Source of the DNA: Pratylenchus scribneri
Lineage: Eukaryota > Nematoda > Chromadorea > Rhabditida > Pratylenchidae
Length of the DNA stretch: 64,000 nucleotides
NCBI GenBank assembly: GCA_030063045.1
Contig: JAQSEB010000023.1
Span: forward strand, 4,650,001 to 4,714,000
Direction: 5' to 3'
Below the pieces are notes generated by a model. The model was not told the origin of the DNA, searched no databases, and worked only from the letters and a program-made list of their open reading frames with translations. A program made the translations under genes and the position numbers. Numbering within the stretch: position 1 is the stretch's first letter; every line of letters begins with the position of its first letter. Shown piece after piece: positions 44,978 to 58,900 of this stretch.

Positions 44978-46971
44978 GTCATCAGAAAGCCAAACTTTTC
45001 AAAATTTTGTGCGCATTTTCCATTGTTAATTGAGGCAATTTAATGAAAATTGAAGGAAAGACACATGCTACTGAACAATAATAATTTCAAGTAAATGAAA
45101 ATCTCATTCGTCAGCCCAAAAGTCTGTATGCCATTTTCTCGATGACCACCAATTTGTCCTCCTCCATCCGACCACCTTTTCCCCTCTTCTATACTGTTGC
45201 CAATTTGTTTGAGTGAAACATGGAAATGAAAGAGGGCATGAGTGACCTAAAAAGGGAATTCTGCCGGTTGTTTACCTTTTGGCGCCATCCCCTCACATTC
45301 CTCCTCCCTTTACATTACATTTGTAGGCTTTCTCTCCCATCGTCCAATCCAAATTCCCCTCTAATTTGCATATGTTTGTCCAGTGGCCACCCCCATTGGC
45401 CCAAAGGTGACTTCCAGGGGGAAATTTGGTCTATATTTTTAGGGAAACTGGAGAAAAAATAAAAGATATCTCTTTAATTATCAGCCAACAGCCATCACCA
45501 TCAGCCATAATATTTGCTTTAATATTATAATTTTAAATGGAAATTTAAAAATATTTTTGGAACTTAATTATTCCATTTTCACATTACTTTTCATCAAATG
45601 ATTATTCTATTTTTTTTATTTATCAATCTTATTTTTTACTTTCTTGCCTCCGTTCATTTGGCCATCATCCCACTTTTATAGCCATTCCATAAAAAATATT
45701 CTTCCAGACGGCGGCTGGCCGACGGCTTCCATCCAATAATTTTTATTTTTATTACCTTTACCACATTTTACGATGTAATTCTTTGAAATTATATGGGAAA
45801 AATCGAATTGCCTCTGAATTTTCTTTAATTTTTCTAAAATATCTTGATAATTAAAATCTGGATCAATTGATATCCTGCTCAATTGATTTATTTTGTTAAT
45901 CCAAAGCCAAATTCAATTTTATCCATCATTTTAGCCCATTTCCCCTATTCGTTAATAATTGGCCATTTCCATTGTTGGCCCCACTCCAAATGCCTCCGAT
46001 TCCAATTGAAAATAATTTCCTTCTAAATAATCTACTTCTTTCAAGTATTCTTCCCCCATTTTTGAAAATAATTGGAAGGCCAATGGTCAATTTTTAGTGG
46101 CTTATTAAAATTAATCAAATTTATTATAATTATATTCTTTCGAAAATAAATTAATTTCTCTGTTAATTTCTGATTTTATGACCATTTTTATAAATTGTAC
46201 AATTTATAAATTATGAATTAAAAATATAAAGAAACTAAATAATAATATTCTGCCTTAAAATTGGCCTCAAAATTAAACAAATTCGTAATATTAACAAATA
46301 ATCATTTATGAATAAAAATTATACTCATCCCAGAACCCAGAGGGCTTAGAATATGTCCAACTTATGTTAATTCGATTAAAATTGAAATATATTGGAAATA
46401 TGTGTTGCCATTTGCCATCTATTTTATGTTTCCCCCATTCATTATGGCACCTCGAAAACAAGGCTAATTGGCATTGGCCGACTTTCCGTCCATTTCCATT
46501 CCTTTCTTTCTTTCCTTCCAATTTCATTCCCTTTTTGTTGTCCTTCGGGAATGTTGCGGCCAAAATAAAATCAATTTGGGGAAATGTCCACTCCCAAAGG
46601 CCACAAATGGCCAAAATTGAACTACTCCAAATGCGCGCAGTAAAAACATATCAATTTTTGGGAATTGACCAATTCAATTTTTTTACATTTTCAGAGATTA
46701 ATTTATTAAAGATGATTTTTCTGATTAACGAATAATTTATGCGACGGCCAAAAAAGGGAAAAAGAAATAAAACAAAAATTTTGTGGACAACAAAATTCTT
46801 GGCCATTTCCACGAGTTGTCAGCGTCCATCACAAATTCCATCATTGTCGCTACCGGATACCTTTCTCTCCAAATATAAAAAAAATTATACGGGTTCATTC
46901 TTCGATGATTAATCATCAAAAATTAATGAAATAAAAACAACTACCAAAATTGAAACCAAATTGATTAAAAA

Positions 46972-49900
46972 ATGATGATTCGATTCATTCCATATTTTTT
47001 GCTCATTTTTGCTATTTTTCCCTCCGTTCAATTCATTGGCACAAATCCAAATCAAAGGAAATGGCCACATCGGCATCGACGTTATATAATATTTTACATA
47101 TTTTGAATAAATTTCAATTTAGTTCGGCATAATCGAAGTCCACATCGTTCACTTTTTCCATTTCCAACTTCCACAACCCCGGTGGATTTTCAATTCACCG
47201 CTGCCCATTACAATTTGAGTGTTTACGAAAATTCAATCGGTAAAATTTGGGCATTGAAATTTTTTAAAAATAAATTTACTGTCTTTATTAGGTCAAAAGG
47301 CTATTGCCTCATCGCCATCGAGTGCCCAAATGGTTGGAGTTTGGCTGCCCCGAGGCTATCATCAAATTCAATTTCGCATAATTGAGGTCCATTCCAATCG
47401 TGAATTAAAAACAAATAATAATAAATTGAAGGGCGACAAAAATAATCGATTTGGAGTTTCGGCCAAAAGGCTGGGCAATTTTGCATTCATTCAGCTGGAA
47501 CATAAAGACCAAATGGATGTACTCAATCGAGAATTGCAACATCAATTCCAATTGGTGGTCAGGGCAACGGCAAAAAGACGGAAGGGATTGGCTTTGGAAG
47601 CAACAGCCAGCGTAAATTAATTATTTGTTAAAAACATTTAATTTTTATTTATTAAATTGGCCATCAGAATTTATTTATTATTTTTTTTATTCCACCCATA
47701 TCAATTTATTTACATTGAATTTCATTAATTTCCATTTTTTTGAAGATCAACCTGGAAGTGTTGGACGAAAATGACAATCCTCCAATGTTTCGAGAATTGA
47801 ATTATCAAGTCCAAATTGATCCTTCAACATTTGGCCCATTGAATGAACGGCTGGTCCAATTAGAGGCATTCGATGCGGATGAAGGCCAAAATGGCCAACT
47901 TTATTATTCCCTTGCCAAACCATCATCACATTTTTATATTGGTATTCATTTTAATTTTTAATTAATTTTATTTTTATATTATTTTTTCATTCAGAGCCAA
48001 GGACTGGTTGGTTGCGAACATTTGGCCAATTTGTTCCACAGAAAACGCCATCCAATTCCACATTGGATGTTCGAATTGAGGATCGTGCCTCGCGCATTCA
48101 ATTCCATCAAAAATCAACAACAAATGGAGGGGAAGGGGAATTGATGGGCAATCAAATTGAGGCCCAACCAATGTTCGCCATTCGGAATAGGGCCACTGTG
48201 GAAATTGTTGTTTTGGAAGAAAATGAAACAGCAAGAATGAGGAGGCAAAAACCAAAGGTCCAAATGGGGATGGAAGAGGGATTAAATCAGAATTTAAGGT
48301 CAAGCAAATTGGCTAACTTCTAAGAAATAAAATATGATCGCTAATAATGAACTGTCATCAATTATCCTTTCTATTTTTGGATTTTTACTTCATTTTTACA
48401 GAAGATTAATGAATTTAGGCTTTTTTTCTTGAATTAAGGGGAAAACTTGACCTAAAAGTTAATTGAATTATATGTGAATTTACACCTATAGATTAATGAG
48501 TTTTTGTTTTTGCCGCATAATCTCAAAATTTGATGATAGCCAAAAAATGTTTGGAAATAAATGAACGATAAATTTATATAAATAATCAGTACGAAATTTG
48601 TAATGACGACTAAATTGCAATTTTAGCTCCATTTTCGACAACTCAAATTTATGCCAATCCGCCATTTGCCCACCAAAGTTGGCACAATCTATTTGGCACA
48701 GGAGGAGGAGGATAATAGTCTAATCCATTTGGAATTGTCTCGGCATAATTCAGAATTTGTTTGGAATTGTGCTCAAATTGAACGGCAAAATGCCGGGGAA
48801 TTTGACCTTTGGTTGTGCCCACCTTTTCCAAAGGATGATTCGGAGGAGGAAGCCACTTTGACCATTCGAATTTCCGTTTTTCGGTGAATTATAATTTACT
48901 GAAATAATTGAAAAAATTATTAAATAGAATTTCCAAAATTGATGGGAGGAGGACGGCATTTGGCGACCAAGAATTCCAAATTAGGGTGGATTCAACAATT
49001 GGCCAAAAAATTTGGCTTGAAGGAGGAAATGATGGAGCGGAGAATGAAGGACCAACGAAAATTCAAATAAATGAGACATTTCCCCCGGACATAGTCATTT
49101 GGCAATTTCACGCAAATTTGAACAATGGAGACAAAAATAAAATTAGGTGAATCCAAAATTGAATCCACAAATAAATATTTTACAAAAAAAAAGATTCAAA
49201 ATTCAACGCCCAAATGGCCTTCAACCATCCACATTTCCATTTGAATTGGACAAATTGAGTGGTCAACTTCGCCACATCAAAATGCCATCATCCATTGGCC
49301 AAAAGGAATGGAATATTTCGGTGGTGGCCCAAATCGAAATGGGAACAGCACAAAAATCGCTTCGACTCCAATCTGCGCCACAACATTTTCAAATTGTTTT
49401 GGCCGATTCCAATGATCATTGCCCTGAATTTGGCCAAATTCCTCTGGGCCATTTGGTCCAATTGGAGGAAAGGCATTTGGCCCCGAAAATGCCGAGTGAT
49501 GGAATTATTTGGAGGGCAAAGGTGTGCAAGAGGCCATCTTTATTATATTATTTTAATGTTACACTTATTTCAAGGCAACTGATCGTGATTTTGGTGAAAA
49601 TGGCGAAATTATATACAAATTGATGGAAGACAAATATGGAATTTTTGAAATGGATCCAATTAATGGAGAGGTAAATATAATTATTAAATCGATTAAATAG
49701 TTATTTTTTTCAGCTCCATTTGAAGGGCATTTGGCCCTCCGAATTGGACCAAATTCGATTGAAAATTTTGGCAATGGATCGAGGATGGCCTCAATCCCAA
49801 CAAACACAATTGGAATTAATTATTCAAAGACCTCAACAGGAAAATGGCACAAATCAAAATGATAATTTCCAGGGAAGAGGTGAATAAATAATTTTTATTA

Positions 49901-52900
49901 TTTTTTTTTAAAAACTAAAAATTTTCTAAAATAATTTGTCCAATTCAGCGGTTGATCAAAAAATGTTGCAAAGCACTTGCCAAATGCAAAATGTCCATGC
50001 TCCAGAATTTTCCACTCCGATAGATTCAATTATTGGTCAAATTGATCAGATGGCCCCTGAGGGAGTGGTGAATATTTTTTAAATTTAATTTTAATTATGT
50101 TTATTTTCTTCATTTTTAGACAATTGGCCACATTTCCGCCTTTGATCGAGACGAATTTGGCCTAAATGGAATTGTCCAATATTGGCTTCTGGGCAATAAT
50201 TCTGACCATTTTGGCCTTGACCCAATCAGTGGCCGTCTATTTTTGAGGCGATCTTTGACCAAATTGTCAATGGAAAATTTACAAAAAATTAGTGGAGAAT
50301 ATTTGGATTTGCCAATTGAAGTGATGGCCGCTGATTTTGCCATGGGGCAAAAACAAAAAATGATAAAAGGCAGATTCCGAGTAAAAATTAGAGGGCAAAA
50401 TGTGCATTCACCGGTATAAAATATTTCATTTTAAATATATTTTAATACTAATTCATTATTTAAATATTTATAAAATTGTGAAAATATTAAAATTTAATAT
50501 TTTTTTTCCAAAGATTTTCTCGCATTTTGCCTATCGAATTGCAATGCGCGAAGGAAATCAACCCGGCCAAGAATTACTCAAATTGGAGGCAAAAGATGCG
50601 GACTGGGGCCAAAATGACCAAATTGAATTTCGAATGGCCTTGGAAATGGATTGGCTCTCAGTGGATCCGGATTCAGGAAAAATTAGGGCAGAAAGGCCAT
50701 TGGATCGAGAGGGCGAATTGGGCGAACAATTCACATTTATTGGTGGGTTGGATTTGGATTTGGATATATTTATTTTAATTCAAAAATAATTAAAATTTTA
50801 ATAAATTTTTAATGGAAAATTGCATTGGAATAAAAATTAAAGAAAAAAGCAAAGAGTGTAGGGAAAATTACGGTATTCTTCACTCCCAAAAAAGCCATTT
50901 AATTCATTAAAAAGGGGAAAAATTTAAATTAAAAATAAAATTCATATGATCAATTTCAATTCTAATAAAAATGCTAAAATTAATTTAAATTATACATTTT
51001 GTTGATATTTATTTAATTTTTGTATATTCCAGTGATGGCATTAGACCGAGGTTCACCCTCGAAAGTGGCATTCGCCAATGTGACCATTATTTTGGAGGAC
51101 ATCAATGATCAAGCACCTCAATGTGCCCACCCAGTCCAAACATTCAGAATGCCCGAGGATGGGCCAAATGGAATGATGGTTAGGATTGGGAATTGGAAAA
51201 ATACCTGATTAGTTCCCCTTTTTAATTTGTCCAAACATTTGGCTAATTTTATCAGCAATTAATTATTTAATAAATCATTATTTTAATTGAAGGTTGGCTG
51301 CATCGGTGCTTTTGATTTGGATGCACCAAACACAAAAAATAGTGAAATTCGATTTGAATTGGTTCAGCCAAAATCTGCCAATGGCATTTTTCCATTTCGA
51401 GTGGACCCAGAAACGGGTTGCATTTTTGTGGATGCCGAAGAACCATTGGATTTTGAACAGCGACAAAAATATGAATTCACAGTCAAAGTGAGAAGAAATT
51501 GGAAAAAATTAATTTTAAAAATTAAATTGGAATTGAAAAAAGGGAAATATTTATTATAAGCGAATAAATGCTAATAAATTTTGATTATTATTTCATTAGA
51601 TAATATTTTAAAATAAATTCCTAAAATTTCAATAAAATAAATTCATCCATTTTTCATTCATTTTTTAGCTTCATGATTTGGGTTCGCCCCCACTTTCTTC
51701 CAAAAATGATTGCCAAGTGGAAATTCAATTGGATGACATCGTTGAAGGCAATCAGCCACCAAATTTTGCCGAAATTGCATTGGAAGCCAGCATCCACGAA
51801 AATAGTCCACCCGGAACGGATGTCCTTCGAGTTCATGCAGAAGGGGGAAGAGGCCATTCCACGGATAGGCAAATTCGTTATCGACTCGTTGGAGGAAATG
51901 GATTTGGCCATTTCACATTGAATTCATCAACCGGAATGGTCAGCACATTGAAAGGTTCATTAAAAAGGGAAAATGGTTTAATTTTGAACTTCAATTAATT
52001 TAAATAGAATTGGACCATGAAGAACATCAACAATTTTGGCTAACGATTCGGGCAGAGGATGGCCACAATCCCAACCTTCATTCCCATCAGCATATTTTGG
52101 TTCGGGTGCTCAACCAAAATGATCGATTGCCAATTTTCACTGCACCACTTTATGAGGCAATGATTGACGAAAATTGTGAGGAGAATAAAGTTGTGATGAA
52201 GGCAAGTTTTTCAGCAATTTTTGATAGAGGATAATTTTATTCCCGGGACTGTTGTTTTTGGGACGAGATTGAGCCTAGGATCTCGTCCCGGGCCTTTGCC
52301 GGGGGCCTAAACCCTCACGGCCAAAGTAAGGAGATTGGATTTAATTGGGCTAACTTTATTAAATATATTTATCTGTTGTGCGGAAAAATGGTGATAACAG
52401 CAGGATGTCGAAAAATGTGATGGAAAGTGAATATTTTCGGGGAAAAGAGTGGGTTTAAGAAGGCAGATTGAGGCAATATTTGATTGATGGGTGAGACGAG
52501 GCGATTAAGAAAGAACTATGGGTACAGTAGGATGAATATGAAAAGCCCTTATTAGGAGGCATTATTGGAATTGGCAACCTTCTTCTCATTTTTAAAAGAA
52601 TCACACCAAAATATTCAAAGATAGTAGAAAGAGTCAGGAATAAGTAAAGATTTATACACTATTTTGATTATTTCAATATTTTCAGCCAATTAGAAAGAGC
52701 TTAATTTATGTGAAGCATTAAAGCCTTTTAATATGAAGGCTACAAAAAATAAATAAATTCTTTATAAAAATTCCCCGATTTAATTTAGGTGGAAGCAACC
52801 GACGCAGATGAACAGCGCTTTGAATGGGGAGGAGGAGGAGGAAAAGATCGAAACAATGCCGGAAATTGGATTAAATATTCAATTGTGAAAGGCGACCCCA

Positions 52901-55900
52901 AGCAGAATTTTGCCATCAATGAACAAAATGGATATATTGTTTGCACAAAACAACCATTCAATAAAGAGGTAAATATTTAAAAATAATTTAATTCACAATT
53001 ATCCTCATCAGCTTCAATCCGAATTTGAATTGGAAATTCGTGCCTGCGACCAAGGTGGCCTTTGCTCAAAATCGATTGTCCAAATTGGAATTGAAGAGTC
53101 CGCCTCAAATTCCACCTTAAATCCTCGGCCAATTTTCGCCCAACCAATTGTCCAATTGGAATTATCCAGCCAAATGCCCATTGGCTTTGTTTTGCATAAT
53201 TCCATTGCGTCGGTGCCAAATGAGACCAATAAAATGATCCCAGAAATATCTCATCCCCAACGGATTCAATATTCATTGTATTCGGCAGATGATCAAGCCG
53301 CCTTCGATGGTTCGAATTTGTTTTAAATTTGATATTGTAATTTAGGCCTAATAAATTTTGAATTGATTTATTGAAAAAAAAATAAAAATTACTGGAATTT
53401 TAAAAAATTGCCTTTAAATTTGCAGTTTTTCGTGTCGATTCGGTCAATGGAAATTTGATTTTGGAAAAGCCATTGCCTGAGAGAATGGCCTCTCCATTCA
53501 CTTTGGTCATTTCGGCCAGTCTTTCTGGCCAACAACAAAATGCCGGATTTACGGTGTTGAAAATGCGAAGACGGCCCGAAAATGAACATTTTCCAATGGT
53601 GAGTGAATATAATTTAACCATCTTAAATTCTAAAAATGTTTATTATTCGTAGTTTGTCCAATTTGATGCTGCCAAAGAACAACAAATAAATTTGCCTGAG
53701 GGAATTTTGCCCAGCGATTTGGTCTACAAAATTGAGGCGGTCGATCCGGATCAAGGCGATTTCGGAAAGGTCATTGAAAAATAACTTTAATTAAATTAAT
53801 TAAAAATATTTATTTTTTGCAGATTATTTACACATTGGCACCTTCGCAAGGGAATGTTGGACAAAATGAACACCAAAAATTATTTTCACTCAATGCCAGC
53901 ACGGGGGAATTGAGAATGGCCAAACAATGGCCAAGCCATTTGGCAGAGGTGAATTTTAAATAATTTTTAATAATTATTTTTTTAATTTAAAAATATAATT
54001 ATAAAAAAATTAATTTAAAAATTCCCAAATAAATTTTGAAGGCATTTTTGACCATTCGTGCCTCCGATTCTGCCCCTTCAATGCCAAAATCCACAAAATG
54101 CCATCTCCGAATTTTGGGCCCAAAATCATTTCGGCAACCCATGAAAAGCACAGAATTACATTTTTCCATCGAAAATCCATCGAATTTGAGCAATGCAAAA
54201 TTTCTAGGCTTTTTGAATGGAACAATCAATCAAATTTTGCCATCGGGCGCCAATTTTGTTTTTGATGAAAATGATGGAAATGAATGGAAGGAATGCAAAA
54301 AATTGTTGAATATTCATTTTGCCACTGGTAAATTACAATTTAATGGGTGAGAAATTTTAATAATTAATAATTTATTTATATTATTTCCATCCCATTTTTT
54401 GTAGCATTTTCACGGATTTGTCCGAATTGAATTGTTCAATTTCTTTAATTTCAACATTTTCTGAACAAAATTTGACAGTTTCAAGATTTTTCATCAATTT
54501 GAAGGTAAATCAATTTTCTAAATATTTTTAAAATAATTTTAATTTTAAGTTTCTATCAAATGAAGATTTGAATTTGCGGATGGCATCTGAGGAATTTTAT
54601 GGCCAAATTCAAATTGGCAGCAAAATTGGTAAATGAATTAAATTTAATTAAATTTAAAATAAATATTTTTCCATAGGTTCACCAGTCCTACTTTGTGGCC
54701 AATACAATTCTAGCATAAATAATAATTCACCTCAAATTCCTCTCAAATTGGAATTGGCCCCTTCATCAGCGCCAACAAATGGAGCAACGATTCAATTTCG
54801 ACTCCTTTCCCCAATGGAATCCAATTTTATTTTGGATCAAAATGATGGCCAAATTCGTACAATTTCCTCACTTGAATTTCAGGTGCATATTATACTGTAT
54901 TCAGTTAAAAAATATTGATTTAAATTTAATTAAATTTAAATATTTTAATATATCTAATTTAATTTTTCTATAATTTTTCATAATTCAGAATTTATTCATT
55001 TTAAAAATTATTATTTTTAAATCAAATTATTTTCTTTATTAAAATAAAATTTCCAGCAAAACCAAAGCAGCAGTTGGGAATTCCCTGTTTTGGCCCAACA
55101 ATTGGCAAACAATTTGGAGAACAAAAAATTAAAATATTCTCAGCCTTCTTTGGTCAAAATTGCATTTAATTGGCCAAAAAATGGAAACAATCAAATTTTG
55201 AAGGAATTCAACGAAAATGAAGAAAATATTGAATATTTGGATGAACAAAATCCAACGAATTTTTTGGACAAAAATGCCGGAAATGGAATTCAATTTGGTC
55301 AACAAATTTATAATGTAAGGAAACAATTTTATGAATTTCATCTTTTTAAAAATTTACATGTCTATGAGCGCATAATAAACCATAATTTTTAAGGAAAGCC
55401 ATTTATTTCGCAAATTATTTTAATTAAATATTAAAAAAAATTAAAATAAGCCCCTTTTAGAGGAAATTTAGAGCTTTCCAAAGATATGCTTTCCGATTGT
55501 TAATTATACATATAGAAATAATTAAATGGCACAAAATAATTGAATCATTAAAACGATATGATTTATGGCTTTAAAAAAATTTAAGATGGAATTGTGCAAA
55601 GTTATTTAGAAATTAATCCATGAATATATTTATATTTCCCTCTTTGTAAAGTTGAGCTTACGTGAAAATCAAATTGGACGTGAATTATTGCTATCAATTT
55701 GGCCAACAAATTTTGAACTGGGCCATCCCATCAAATTCACATTGTTTGGTCAAAAATCAGCGGTAGAATGGATGAATGCCTTCAAATTGGACAAAAATGC
55801 CGGTCTCCTTTGGTTGGACAATTTGGATGGAAAAGGGCCAAAATTGGATCGGGAAAAGAGGGCACAAATTTGGCTTGGAATTCGCGCAAAATTTGGTGGA

Positions 55901-58900
55901 TTTATTTTATTCAATAAATAAATTGAATTGTGAATTCAGATTCCTCAAATGACGTGTCTGTTTGCCTCGTTCAAATCACTTTGGAGGACATCAATGATAA
56001 TTCCCCAGAATTTGGTGAATCCGAATTGATTGGATGGATTTCGGAGGCAGCAAAGCCAGGCGATCGGCTACTTCAAGTGCGGGCAAAGGATCCGGATTCG
56101 GGAATGAATGGAGCAGTCAGATATTTCCTTGGCCAGGTACTTTACCATTTTATTTGAATTTTATTTAATTTTACCCAAAAGGATGCCCCACAATTCATTG
56201 AATTGAATAAATATGACGGCAAAATGACAGTTTCTGCAAAAATTGTCGACCAAAATCTTCAAATTGGCCAACGTTTTGTGTTCAATATTATGGCCATAGA
56301 TCGGGGCCAACCTCCAGCAAATTCCACTGTCCTAATTGAACTGAATGTTATCCATCGACATCAACCGGTTAGCAAAAAAATGGAAATCCCATTTTGGAAT
56401 TGAAAATTAAGGAATTTTTACATATAAAAACAGAACAATTGATAGAAAAAAATATTTAACAATAGTCAAACTTAAAAAATAAACCAAATTGTCTTTTCTC
56501 TAATTTAATTTTTATATTTTTTTGCCAGGTATTTTCCCATAACATTTATTCGGCCCAAATCGATGATGCCCCAATCCAATATCCGCATCCAATTCAACAA
56601 GTTCGAGCTTGGAGCAATGCGGATGGGGCACAAATTCGCTATTGGATTGACCAAAATGCAAATGATTATGATTCCAATTTAAGGTGAATTTTTAAAAATA
56701 TTTTTTAGATAATTTGAGGATAATTATTAAATGAGAAAATTTAATTTTTAAAAATCTTTCAATTTTTCACCCAATTTTTTTTTCAGCCATTATTTTCGCT
56801 TGGACTTTGACCGTGGCCAACTTTTTCTGCTCCATCCACTGCCCGCAAATGTGAATTCTTCCAAATTTTCGGTACCAATTCAAGCATTGGACATCACTCG
56901 AAGGGATGCATCTGCGGGAAATGCACTAATCATTGTTCAACCAAAATTCCATCAGCCAATCAATTTTGACTTCAAATGGCCGCCAATATTTCGATGGAAA
57001 GTGGCCGAGGATTTGCCAAGTAAGTTTTTAGTTTTACGCAATAAAATAAATAATAAATTGGAAAAAATATATAAAAAATATAGTTTAATGTGATTTTTGG
57101 GCACGAGTGATGTTTGATTAACAAAATTAATAAAATACGGTTGATCCTTGGTTATGGTTAAAACATTCACGGGTGATCATTTCATTCTCTTTTATTGGTC
57201 TTCCATTCATTCGTTTGTTTGTTTCCCATCTCAATTTCGACCCAATCTGTGGTGTTTTTTCATTTACGGATGATCATTCTCGGTTCATTCATAGATACAC
57301 AAATCTTTTTCCCATAACAAAGGGTGAACCACGGATGATGTCTGCTCATTTCAGTTCAGAATTCAGAGTTCATTTGTGTTTGAAAAAAGATCACTCGTGC
57401 TTGTTTGAAAAAGATCACTTTTTGGGCAGAAAAAATACTATCAATGATGTTTGACCCCTTAAAGGTCAAAAGGAGACTGAACTAAATGGGTTTATGTTTA
57501 TGAATGTTTATGTTTATTTAGAGAGTTCAGTTCAAAATTCCCAAAATGTCCTTTTGTAAATCAAACTGAAATTGACGAATGATTTTGAAATTATGACATC
57601 AATTCATCGAAATAATAGAACCAAATATGACGAAAGGGAAGGACACTTTTCCCATCTAATAACGAATTTTATTCACTCAAGGGAGTGTGTCCACCATATC
57701 TTGTTAATGCTGGAAGAAATCACAATTTCATTCATTTTTTGTCCTATTGATATTTGATGTTGGGACACAGTCCACTAAACTAACATCATTTTTAGTACGG
57801 CTGGTCCTTCCCAACGACAATTGAGTTCATTTTATATACCACGAATGGTCATTGATGTGTCAACACACAAACACACACCAATTGAATGTCGAGAGAGCTT
57901 TTTTTTCCCAAGGCCGACTATTTTTATATTTTCTCAGGAAAAGAAAAGAAGAATGGAAATGGAAGTAAGGATAAAAAAAGAGGATTAGAATATGATGAGA
58001 GAGTTGAATTAAAAATCGGCTGGAAATTAGATGGTTGGTAATAAAAGGGCTATAAAAGGCTTTCAAATAATGTGGAAGATGTCAATAGTAGACCACTGAC
58101 AATAAGGATTTATTTGCAAATGGATGGTGTCTCTTTCTGCTTTTTTTGTGCCAGTCCAGTAGCCAGACACTTTTTTCGTTAGTACAATGTGTTCGGTGTG
58201 ATGTATGCTCATTGCTCACCTAATTCGGTTCAGTACACTAGTACACGGCGGTGTACTTTTCGCTGGGCGGGGATGTTTATGAGAGAAGTGCCGCGAGAAG
58301 GGAAGTATTTTTCATCCTGACCATAATTCAGTCAGTACTTCAGTACGAATGAGCAAACATCAAACAAACAGGTTACATTAGAAATGAACCAGGGAAGAAA
58401 ATTGCGGAGAATTCGTTAAAAAAAACATTGAAGGATGTTTATAGATGCCCTTTCATCCTATTTTGTTCTTGTATTTCTATGAATTGATCTCATAATCTCA
58501 CAAAATCATTCATCAATTTCAGTTCGTTTGTTCGATTTTCAAAGGACATTTTGGGAATTTTAAAACATCAATCAAAATTCATTAAACCCATTTAGTACAT
58601 TCTCCTTTTGACCTTTAAGGGGTCAAATATCATAGATAGGATTTAAAACATTAAACTCTACCCAAAATATGATCTTTTTTCAAACACAAATGAACTCTGA
58701 ATTCTGAACTGAAATGAGCAGACATCATCCATGGTACACCCTTTGTTAATAAGGGCAATTTGTGTGTCTACGAATGAACCGAGAATGATCATCCGTAAAT
58801 GAAAAAAACATCACAAGCGAGCATTTAGGGAAGTGCTTTTCATTCTGTTTCTTGACCATAATTTAGTCAGAGTACGAAAGAGCAAACATCAAACAAACAT

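Larger units (their letters stand above)
39181..46971. other. Long gene-poor, pyrimidine-rich upstream region
   Basis: Nearly 8 kb with no exon I can support. From ~39.7 to 46.7 kb the plus strand is rich in T and C runs (TTTTCCCTCC, GGCCATTTTCC) and many frames 60-175 codons long are open, but their text is low-complexity Phe/Pro/Ser. It could contain regulatory sequence of the cadherin gene, whose signal peptide exon starts at 46972. One MITE is listed separately. Confidence 0.45.
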
